This document shows, one piece after another, positions 7,483 through 13,556 of a stretch of 14,636 bases of DNA (its first letter is position 1; every line of letters starts with the position of its first letter). This DNA is from Deltaproteobacteria bacterium (GTDB lineage: Bacteria > Desulfobacterota > BSN033 > UBA1163). The notes under the pieces were generated by a model that saw only the letters and a program-made list of their open reading frames with translations, did not search any database and was not told the DNA's origin. Location of the stretch: assembly GCA_016875155.1 (NCBI GenBank), contig VGSD01000014.1, positions 1-14,636 on the forward strand, written 5' to 3'. A program made the position numbers and the translations under genes.

Positions 7483-7500
7483 TACGATTTTAAAGTCGTA
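7483..7500. promoter_or_regulatory. Candidate operator: 18-bp near-palindrome upstream of mntA
   Basis: TACGATTTTAAAGTCGTA pairs with itself at 8 of 9 positions (one T-G). It lies 65-82 bases upstream of the mntA start, where an autoregulatory site or promoter would be expected. No clear -10/-35 pair was identified, and the role is inferred from position only. Confidence 0.35.
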
Positions 7501-7526
7501 CACCATCATTTGGTTTCCAGTCTATC

Positions 7527-7661
7527 CTACACTTCCAAAACCAGGCGGCGGGTGCGGTATTCGCTGTATTGTTTTTCTTTCTTCTCTTTTAGGACGCGGA
7601 AGGTTTCGCCGGACAAGTCTGAGCCAATTTTTAATTGATCCTTGGTTAAGAATTTAACCAA
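7527..7661 (-). pseudogene. Short ORF or gene remnant with ETFRVL motif
   Basis: A 44-codon reading frame from TTG 7661 to TAG 7527 encodes KFLTKDQLKIGSDLSG and then ETFRVLKEKKEKQYSEY, ending RTRRLVLEV. The composition looks like real protein, but there is no ATG and no convincing ribosome binding site, and several stops occur just upstream in the same frame. It is probably the C-terminal remnant of a lost gene. A related fragment lies at 6416-6463. I do not recognise the family. Confidence 0.35.
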
Positions 7662-7733
7662 AACCCATGTTAATACCAAATCCTAACAAAGGTGTTATGT
7701 TTTTTGCGCTACCTACCTACAAAAATAAACATG

Positions 7734-7964
7734 TCAGGTGATGAAGAGTTCTGAGCCTGTGAAGAATTTACCAAATTTAGGATAAAAGTCAACTGGTTCG
7801 AATTGAGTGGAGATGATGATTATAAAAGGAAAATAGGTGGTTGTTCTTTTCTTCGTCTCTTTTAAAACGCTTTCGATATCTTCCCCATTCCCAACATCCA
7901 TGGAATCGGAGATTTCTGGACTTTCCAGAAAGACCTCTTGACAAAATCCTCTTCTTTCCTCTAT
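7734..7964 (-). pseudogene. Possible degraded reading frame of unknown family
   Basis: This minus-strand frame is open from after a TAA at 7967-7965 to TGA at 7736-7734. The only ATG (7901) gives 55 residues and has no ribosome binding site. The translation looks protein-like (for example MDVGNGEDIESVLKE, and FEPVDFYPKFGKFF near the end) but matches nothing I recognise. It is in the same frame as the remnant at 7527-7661, separated by four stops. It may be chance. Confidence 0.22.
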
Positions 7965-7973
7965 TTATAGTAT
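7938..7973 (+). promoter_or_regulatory. Weak candidate sigma-70 promoter
   Basis: A perfect -35 hexamer TTGACA (7938-7943) is followed by TATTTA (7962-7967, 18-bp spacer) and TATAGT (7966-7971, 22-bp spacer). Neither combination is ideal. It points toward the hairpin at 8002-8033 and toward asd. Confidence 0.3.
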
Positions 7974-8001
7974 TACGCCGATACAACGAGGTATCCAAAG
8001 G

Positions 8002-8033
8002 ACAGGGGTGTTCGACTGGACATCCCTGTTTTT
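8002..8033 (+). terminator. Intrinsic-terminator-like hairpin in the asd upstream region
   Basis: ACAGGGGTGT (8002-8011) and ACATCCCTGT (8020-8029) form a 10-bp stem with one G-T pair around the 8-base loop TCGACTGG, followed by a run of five T. It would stop plus-strand transcription about 225 bases before asd. Either it ends a short RNA from the candidate promoter at 7938, or it is an attenuator or the relic of a lost gene's terminator. Confidence 0.5.
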
Positions 8034-8109
8034 GTAACAGTCTTTCATGATTGGGTTGTCACTTCCCATTCCTACGGAAGAGGCTTAAAAAAAATACTCT
8101 ATAGGACTG

Positions 8110-8218
8110 GGTTAAGGTTACGAAGCCCGTTTCGTCATTCGGTTACGGTTACGTTTGAAAGAATTAAATACGAAAGACCTAGTCTTTTATAGACGATACG
8201 GGCATCGTTACCGTTGCC
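8110..8218 (-). mobile_element. MITE-like 109-bp repeat element, copy A (uninterrupted)
   Basis: Read on the minus strand, this matches element B (13409-13537) at about 84 of 109 positions by ungapped hand alignment, once a 20-bp insertion in B is removed. The ends are most conserved; the middle has drifted. The two termini are imperfect inverted repeats of about 27 bp (GGTTAAGGTTACGAAGCCCG at one end, CGGGCATCGTTACCG at the other), so the whole unit could fold as a long hairpin. There is no coding capacity. It lies just upstream of the asd ribosome binding site, so it would be in the asd leader. Confidence 0.72.
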
Positions 8219-8259
8219 ATTAGACGAAACCTTTGTTTTACGAGTCATCGGAGGTGCTT

Positions 8260-9282
8260 ATGAAAAAGGCAAAATACAATGTGGTGGTTGCAGGGGCAAC
8301 GGGTGCCGTAGGAAACGAGATGATCTCCATTCTCGAACAGAGAAATTTCCCGGTTGACCGGTTAAAACTTCTTGCCTCTACTCGGGGTGCAGGCACCAGA
8401 ATGGAGTTCAAGGGAAAGGAGTATACGGTTGAGGTGATGGATGAAAACTCCTTTGCCGGAATGGATATCGGACTCTTCTCTCCGGGGGGATCGGTCAGTC
8501 AGAAGTTTGCACCCATTGCAGGAAGGGCGGGCTGTGTGGTCATCGATAACACCAGCGCCTTCCGGATGGACCCCGAGGTTCCTTTAGTCGTTCCAGAGGT
8601 AAATGCCTATGCAGTCGCCGGCTACCCTAAGAAGAATATCATCGCCAATCCCAACTGTTCGACCATCCAGATGGTCGTGGCGTTGAAGCCTATCCATGAT
8701 GTGGCGCGGATCAAACGGGTCGTTGTCTCCACCTATCAGTCAGTCTCAGGCACTGGAAAGCGGGCGATTAAGGAACTGGAGAACCAGGTCCTTGCCATCT
8801 ACAACCAGCAAGAACTCAAACGGGAGGTCTATCCTCATCAGATTGCCTTCAACTGCCTTCCCCATATCGATGTCTTCCTCGAGAACGGGTACACCAAAGA
8901 AGAGATGAAAATGGTCAATGAGACGAAGAAGATCATGGAGGATGATTCGATTCGTGTCACTGCCACTACAGTGAGGGTTCCTGTTTTTTACAGTCATTCG
9001 GAATCGGTCAACATCGAAACCGAAAAGAAACTGACACCGGATCAGGTGAGAGAAATCCTTTCCAAAGCTCCAGGGGTCGTGGTTCTGGACAATCCCAAGA
9101 AGTCCGAATACCCCCTGGCCATCCACGCCGCAGGAAAGGACGAGACTTTTGTGGGGAGGATTCGTGAGGATGAGTCAATTCCTAATGGGATCAATATGTG
9201 GGTTGTTTCTGATAACATCCGAAAGGGCGCAGCCCTCAATGCCGTCCAGATCGCAGAAGTTCTGATCCAGAAGTATCTGTAA
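8260..9282 (+). CDS. asd: Aspartate-semialdehyde dehydrogenase
   Basis: This 340-residue enzyme reduces beta-aspartyl phosphate to aspartate semialdehyde with NADPH, feeding lysine/diaminopimelate, threonine and methionine synthesis. The N-terminal NADP-binding loop is GATGAVG (residues 12-18). The catalytic Cys is C133 in NPNCSTIQM, and the general-base His is H246 in RVPVFYSHSESV. The length and motifs fit the bacterial Gram-positive/deltaproteobacterial type. ATG 8260 is fixed by GGAGG at 8250-8254; an in-frame TTG at 8233 would add nine residues and is rejected. In related genomes asd often follows leuB; here it follows the toxin-antitoxin islet and a repeat element, so it probably has its own promoter. 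Confidence 0.95.
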   Translation: MKKAKYNVVVAGATGAVGNEMISILEQRNFPVDRLKLLASTRGAGTRMEFKGKEYTVEVMDENSFAGMDIGLFSPGGSVSQKFAPIAGRAGCVVIDNTSAFRMDPEVPLVVPEVNAYAVAGYPKKNIIANPNCSTIQMVVALKPIHDVARIKRVVVSTYQSVSGTGKRAIKELENQVLAIYNQQELKREVYPHQIAFNCLPHIDVFLENGYTKEEMKMVNETKKIMEDDSIRVTATTVRVPVFYSHSESVNIETEKKLTPDQVREILSKAPGVVVLDNPKKSEYPLAIHAAGKDETFVGRIREDESIPNGINMWVVSDNIRKGAALNAVQIAEVLIQKYL

Positions 9283-9298
9283 AGGCAAGAAACGTAAT

Positions 9299-9358
9299 GT
9301 AGCGTCGGCATTAATTGCTGACGCAAATTTAATCGCCCCCAGTAAATGGGGGCGCTAC
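9299..9358. repeat. Branched palindromic repeat between asd and livK
   Basis: Two adjacent hairpins, GCGTCGGC/GCTGACGC (9302-9324, 7 of 8 pairs) and GCCCCC/GGGGGC (9335-9353), are enclosed by GTAG (9299-9302) and CTAC (9355-9358). This gives a three-way-junction-like fold. No T-tract follows, so it reads as a repeat element; it may still impede read-through from asd into livK. Confidence 0.65.
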
Positions 9359-9376
9359 TACATAGGAGGATAAACA

Positions 9377-10558
9377 ATGAAAAAAATATTCTGGCTCATT
9401 TTGACGGCCTTTCTTTTCATCTCTTGGATCTCACTGGGCCATGCCGCCAAAACCCCTTACAAGATTGGGGTCAATCTTGAGCTGACCGGGCCGTGGGCAG
9501 AGGTTACCAAGACGTTGAAGAATGCCATGGTCCTGGAATCGGAGAGAATCAATAAAATGGGAGGAATCGACGGCCGTCCCCTTGAGTTGATCTTCGAGGA
9601 TAACGGCTTCGATGTGAGCAGAGCCGCCGCCAACATGACCAAATTTACAAAGGACAAGGACATCCTCCTGGTGGTCGGTCCTTTTGAGGATAATCTTCAA
9701 GCCACCACCCGTGCCATTGCCGAAAGGGAGAAGATCACCAATATCATCATCTGTCCCTCCAATCCCATGGTCCGGGACTTAAAGCAACAGTGGGCTTTCA
9801 ACATCGCCCAGAGCGATATCATCGTTTCTGAGAAACTGGTTGATCTTGCTCTGGCCAGAAAATATAAGAAGGTTCTTGTTTTTCATGGCGCCTGGCCTCT
9901 GGCTCAAAGTTTAGCCGAAAATTTTAGACGCTTCGGCGAAGCAAAGGGGATGAAGGTGATCATCTCTCCTGAAACTCATAAACCCATAGATATTGATATG
10001 ACCCCTCAACTGACCAAGATCAAACCCATCATTCAGAAAGAGAAAGTGGATGCCTTCTATGCATGCACCGGCGGCCCTCCGGGCCCCCTCATCACAAAGA
10101 ACTTAAGGGCCCTCGGAGTCAAGACGCCTGTCCTTGGAACCCATGCCTTTGGATTTGGCTTCATTATCGCCCTGGGTGGAGAGGCCATGGAGGGAGTGGA
10201 GTTCCCCTCAGCCAAACCCGTGGTCTTCGACCAGCTCGATGAAAACGATCCTGTTAAACCCGTAAATATTGACTTTGATAAACGCTGGACTCAGCGTTAT
10301 GGGACACCTTCCGACCAGATTGCTGGCTACGGCTATGACACCATCGGCCTAATCAGTGACGCCCTGAAACGTGTTAAGGAAAAGGTAACACGTTTCAGTC
10401 TGAGAGATGCCTTAGAAAATACCAACGAATTTAAAGGCACCCATGGAATTTATCAGTTCAGCCCCGCAGAGCATGATGGTTTGAAGAAAAAGGATCTCGT
10501 CTTTGTTCGGATCGAAGGAGGAAAATTCAAAAGGATTAAATTCCCCGGAATTGAATAA
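9377..10558 (+). CDS. livK: Branched-chain amino acid ABC transporter, periplasmic substrate-binding protein (LivK-like)
   Basis: This 393-residue protein is a type I periplasmic binding protein of the Peripla_BP_6 family. It begins with a signal peptide: KK, a hydrophobic core at about 5-20, and GHAA as the likely cleavage site at residues 21-24. There is no lipobox Cys, so it should be a soluble periplasmic protein. The mature start KIGVNLELTGPWAEVTK is typical of the family's first strand and ligand-binding loop. AGGAGG (9364-9369) gives a strong ribosome binding site. It heads a livKHMGF set and is followed by an intrinsic terminator, which fits high production of the binding protein. The ligand may be leucine, isoleucine or valine, but this family also binds amides, urea and aromatic acids. 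Confidence 0.9.
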   Translation: MKKIFWLILTAFLFISWISLGHAAKTPYKIGVNLELTGPWAEVTKTLKNAMVLESERINKMGGIDGRPLELIFEDNGFDVSRAAANMTKFTKDKDILLVVGPFEDNLQATTRAIAEREKITNIIICPSNPMVRDLKQQWAFNIAQSDIIVSEKLVDLALARKYKKVLVFHGAWPLAQSLAENFRRFGEAKGMKVIISPETHKPIDIDMTPQLTKIKPIIQKEKVDAFYACTGGPPGPLITKNLRALGVKTPVLGTHAFGFGFIIALGGEAMEGVEFPSAKPVVFDQLDENDPVKPVNIDFDKRWTQRYGTPSDQIAGYGYDTIGLISDALKRVKEKVTRFSLRDALENTNEFKGTHGIYQFSPAEHDGLKKKDLVFVRIEGGKFKRIKFPGIE

Positions 10559-10590
10559 AGGTTGAAGAAAGAAGACAATAAGGATAAATT

Positions 10591-10630
10591 AAAAGGGTGG
10601 ATGGCTTCATGGCTCCACCCTTTTTGTTTT
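10591..10630 (+). terminator. Intrinsic terminator after livK
   Basis: A perfect 11-bp stem, AAAAGGGTGGA (10591-10601) with TCCACCCTTTT (10614-10624), encloses a 12-base loop and runs into TTTTTGTTTT. It stands 33 bases past the livK stop and would let the binding protein be made in excess of the membrane and ATPase subunits by partial read-through. Confidence 0.85.
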
Positions 10631-10642
10631 GCCAGACGATCA

Positions 10643-10663
10643 GACGATAAGACAACTCGACTA
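10643..10663. repeat. GACGAT...CTCGACTA dispersed repeat, copy 1
   Basis: This 21-base segment matches 14365-14385 at 19 of 21 positions by hand. It lies between the livK terminator and livH; no function is apparent. Confidence 0.5.
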
Positions 10664-10674
10664 AAGACTAAATC

Positions 10675-11565
10675 ATGGACCTCTTAGCACCCCTTCCTCA
10701 ACTCCTTATTTCCGGAATCACCTTTGGAGCAATCTATGCCCTGGTTGGACTAGGGTTTGTTACGATTGCAAGGGCATCGCAGATCATCAACTTTGCCCAG
10801 GGTGAGTTTGTGATGTTGGGAGGAATGATGACCTTCTTCTTTCTTAGAGAAGTCCATCTTCCCTATTCTCTGGCCGCACTTTTCGCCATTCTGGTTGTCA
10901 TCCTCATCGGTTTTTTTCTCCACCTTCTCGTCATCTATCCTTTGCGAAAGGCTTCACTTCCGATCCTCCTCATGGCAACACTCGGTGCCTCTCTCTTTCT
11001 GAGCAGTACGAGCGCACTCCTCTTTGGCACACTTCCAAAGGCTCTGCCTCCCTTCGCAGGCAAGGACCTTTTGGAATTAGGGAAAGTCTCTGTCTCTTCC
11101 CAGAGCCTCTATGTCCTGGGAGCCACTTTTATGGTTCTTCTCTTCCTATATCTTCTTTCCTACCGCACCCTGCTGGGGAAAGCGATGGAGGCAAGTTCAA
11201 CCGATCCCCTTGGCGCTGATCTCTCAGGGATTTCGAAAAACCTGATGATCTTTCTTGCCTTTGGTGTGAGTGCGGGGATTGGTTCAATCGCAGGAATCTT
11301 CATCACACCCATCTTCTATGTGAGTTATCATTCGGGAACTCTGATCGGACTGAAGGGATTTATCGCTGCAGTCTTAGGCGGCTGGGGAAAACATAGCGGC
11401 GCCATCCTCGGAGGGCTTGTCCTCGGAGTGGTGGAGTCTTTGAGTATCGCTTTCATCCCCTCGGGTTATAAGGATGCAATCGCTTTTATCGTTCTCCTGC
11501 TCATTCTCTATTTTAGACCGAAAGGAATTTTGGGTTCACCCTTTATGGATAGCCGACGATGGTAG
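10675..11565 (+). CDS. livH: Branched-chain amino acid ABC transporter permease LivH
   Basis: This 296-residue polytopic inner-membrane protein with about eight hydrophobic segments belongs to the LivH half of the BPD_transp_2 family. Family features seen are the N-terminal GITFGAIYALVGLGFVTI (about 14-31) followed by INFAQGEFVMLGG (about 38-50), and a C-terminal GSIAGIF...GLKGFIAAVLGGWG block (about 203-240) that forms the coupling region. It ends with LYFRPKGILG, the usual terminus. No good Shine-Dalgarno sequence precedes ATG 10675. It overlaps livM by 7 bases, indicating translational coupling. Confidence 0.92.
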   Translation: MDLLAPLPQLLISGITFGAIYALVGLGFVTIARASQIINFAQGEFVMLGGMMTFFFLREVHLPYSLAALFAILVVILIGFFLHLLVIYPLRKASLPILLMATLGASLFLSSTSALLFGTLPKALPPFAGKDLLELGKVSVSSQSLYVLGATFMVLLFLYLLSYRTLLGKAMEASSTDPLGADLSGISKNLMIFLAFGVSAGIGSIAGIFITPIFYVSYHSGTLIGLKGFIAAVLGGWGKHSGAILGGLVLGVVESLSIAFIPSGYKDAIAFIVLLLILYFRPKGILGSPFMDSRRW

Positions 11566-12641
11566 AACAATTTCAAAAAGAGTTTAGAAAAAGGGACCTT
11601 TTTTACTCAATAGCCCTGTGGTTCCTCTCTCTGATTATTCCTGACCCACAGCTCCATTACAGGAAGGAATATGGCTTCAGGAAGAGGGATCTCTTCTACC
11701 TGATGACCATTCTATGGCTTCCTTTGATCTGGTCGGATCCCCATTTTCACCATCTCATGGTCCTGGCGGGAATTCATGGAATTCTAGCCCTGGGGCTAAC
11801 CCTCTTTCTTGGTTATGCCGGACAGATCTCACTCGGTCATGCTGCTTTCTTCGGAATTGGCTCCTATACCACAGCCATTCTCACCACCCGTTACGGCGTC
11901 CCTTCCTTCTTTGCCTTATGGGCATCGGCCTTAACCGCTTCCCTCGTTGCCTTTCTCATTGGAAGGCCCATCCTGAAATTGAAAGGATATTTCCTGGCTC
12001 TCGCCACGCTGGGATTTGGGGAAATCTTTCTCGTTATGGTGAGAGAGTCTTCAAGCCTTACCGGAGGTGTGATCGGAATCTTCGACATCCCTTTCTTCTC
12101 TTTTGCAGGATTTATCTTTGACACCTTTCTCAAGCAATATTACCTCATCTGGGGAGTCTTGGTGGGGTTGGTTCTCTTCTCTAAAAATCTGATCCGATCG
12201 AAAATGGGACGGGCTTTTTTGGCTGTGGCCTCAAGCGAGGATGGTGCATCCGCCGTTGGAATCGATGTGGCCCGGATCAAACTCGGGGTCTTTATCATTG
12301 GAGCGGCCTTTGCCGGATCGGCAGGAAGTCTCTTTGCTTCTGTGATGTCCACGGCCAATCCAGAGACTTTCAGCCTCAACCTCTCTGTCCTCATCGTCAT
12401 GATGGTCATTCTCGGAGGAATGGGAAACCTCTATGGCCCTATTGCAGGTGCTATCTTTCTCACCTTTCTGATCGATGGACTCAGCCGATATCAGGAGTAT
12501 AGCCTTCCCGTTTATGGGTTGATCCTGATCCTGCTACTCATTTTTTTCCCGGATGGGATCGGAACACGTCTGAGAGTCAGATTGATCTATCTGATCAGTT
12601 ACCTGGGTAGAAAGAGGCGAAGGGAAAAGGTGGAACTCTGA
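11559..12641 (+). CDS. livM: Branched-chain amino acid ABC transporter permease LivM, with duplicated N-terminus
   Basis: This 360-residue permease pairs with LivH. The core has the family motifs GILALGLTLFLGYAGQISLGHAAFFGIGSYTTAIL (about 73-107), and GGMGNLYGPIAGA and a final FFPDGI-G segment near the C-terminus. The first 70 residues are odd: FRKRDLFY plus a hydrophobic stretch and DPxxH occurs twice, at residues 9-34 and 40-65, a 31-residue tandem duplication. The second copy occupies the normal LivM N-terminal position. The start lies within the end of livH, and livG begins on the last base of the stop codon (TGATG), so livHMG is tightly coupled. The extra copy may add a membrane helix. 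Confidence 0.92.
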   Translation: MVEQFQKEFRKRDLFYSIALWFLSLIIPDPQLHYRKEYGFRKRDLFYLMTILWLPLIWSDPHFHHLMVLAGIHGILALGLTLFLGYAGQISLGHAAFFGIGSYTTAILTTRYGVPSFFALWASALTASLVAFLIGRPILKLKGYFLALATLGFGEIFLVMVRESSSLTGGVIGIFDIPFFSFAGFIFDTFLKQYYLIWGVLVGLVLFSKNLIRSKMGRAFLAVASSEDGASAVGIDVARIKLGVFIIGAAFAGSAGSLFASVMSTANPETFSLNLSVLIVMMVILGGMGNLYGPIAGAIFLTFLIDGLSRYQEYSLPVYGLILILLLIFFPDGIGTRLRVRLIYLISYLGRKRRREKVEL

Positions 12642-13396
12642 TGCTTCTCAGCGTGGAAGAGATTGTGAAGAATTATGATGGCGTTAGGGCATTGAACCGG
12701 ATCTCCCTCCAGGTTCGAAAGGGAACAGTGAAGGGACTGATGGGCCCCAATGGCGCGGGGAAGTCCACCCTCTTCCACCTCATCAGTGGAATGGAGAAGC
12801 CCGACTCCGGAAGAATCTGTTTTAAGGAGAAAGAGATTTCAGGACTGCCGACTCATGAGATCTCACAACGGGGTGTGGGAAGAACATTTCAGACGCTTCA
12901 GGTCTTCGGAAATATGACGGTCGTCGAAAATGTTCTGACTGGAATGCACATGAGAATAAAAGGAGGGCTTCTTTCCTCAGGCCTCTGGTTTCCTTGGATC
13001 AGAACAAGTGAAGAGGTGGCCATGAAAGAGGCTAAAGAGATCCTCGAACAACTCGGCCTCTTCGGACGGTGGAAATGGTTTGCTTCCCAGCTCTCCTATG
13101 GCGAACAGAAGCAGCTGGAGATCGCCCGCGCCCTTGCTGCAAAGCCAGACCTTCTCCTTCTCGATGAACCTGTAGCAGGTTTGACCTATCCCGAGGCAAA
13201 GCAACTGGCTGTAAACCTATCCCGTCTGAGAGAGACTGGTCTCACCCTCTTCCTGATTGAGCACCATATGGGAATGGTGATGGAGATTGCGGATGAAGTG
13301 GCTGTGCTCAATAACGGTGAACTTCTCGCTGAAGGACCACCGGATGTTGTGAAAAAAGACCCCGGAGTGATTGAAGCCTATATGCTTAAAAAGTAA
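12641..13396 (+). CDS. livG: Branched-chain amino acid ABC transporter ATP-binding protein LivG
   Basis: This 251-residue ABC ATPase energises the LivHM permease from the cytoplasmic side. Walker A is GPNGAGKST at 35-43, the signature is LSYGEQ at 151-156, Walker B is LLLLDEP at 171-177, and the switch His is H208 in LIEHHM. The LSYG form of the signature and the VAGLTYPE region after Walker B are LivG traits. AAGGTGG (12626-12632) precedes the ATG, which overlaps the livM stop by one base. All catalytic residues are intact. livF lies 160 bases downstream rather than adjacent, because a repeat element separates them. Confidence 0.94.
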   Translation: MLLSVEEIVKNYDGVRALNRISLQVRKGTVKGLMGPNGAGKSTLFHLISGMEKPDSGRICFKEKEISGLPTHEISQRGVGRTFQTLQVFGNMTVVENVLTGMHMRIKGGLLSSGLWFPWIRTSEEVAMKEAKEILEQLGLFGRWKWFASQLSYGEQKQLEIARALAAKPDLLLLDEPVAGLTYPEAKQLAVNLSRLRETGLTLFLIEHHMGMVMEIADEVAVLNNGELLAEGPPDVVKKDPGVIEAYMLKK

Positions 13397-13408
13397 GGAG
13401 CATTAAAA

Positions 13409-13537
13409 GGTTACGGTAAAGATGCCCGTATCGTTATTTAAAGGTTACGTTTATCGTTTGCTAATTCTTTTTACATAACCGTTACCGAATGACGAAACGC
13501 CTGCCTGCCGGTAGGCAGGGGCTTCGTAACCGTAACC
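13409..13537 (+). mobile_element. MITE-like repeat element, copy B (interrupted by a 20-bp palindrome)
   Basis: This copy starts with GGTTACGG (13409-13416) and ends with its exact complement CCGTAACC (13530-13537). The inverted similarity extends imperfectly to about 26 bp (GGTTACGGTAAAGATGCCCG against the complement of the other end). Without the 20-bp insertion it is 109 bp, the same as copy A. It occupies the livG-livF gap and has no coding capacity. Confidence 0.72.
13499..13520. repeat. GC-rich palindrome CCTGCCT-N6-AGGCAGG, copy 2, nested in element B
   Basis: It is identical over 22 bases to 5648-5669. It splits GAAACG from GGCTTCG within element B; in copy A those two parts are contiguous (GAAACGGGCTTCG on the minus strand), so the inserted unit is exactly 20 bp. 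Confidence 0.82.
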
Positions 13538-13556
13538 CAAATACTGATAAGGTCCC

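Noticed and set aside
7789..7998. Minus-strand ORF of 69 codons
   Set aside because: It is very rich in Arg and Lys with no ribosome binding site; the overlapping frame 7734-7964 looks more protein-like, though weak itself.
7841..8050. Plus-strand ORF of 69 codons before asd
   Set aside because: It reads through the candidate promoter and terminator hairpin, has no Shine-Dalgarno sequence and no recognisable family.
8002..8259. Lysine riboswitch or T-box leader ahead of asd
   Set aside because: I could not find the conserved lysine riboswitch core or a T-box sequence; only a simple hairpin with a T-run and a repeat element are present.
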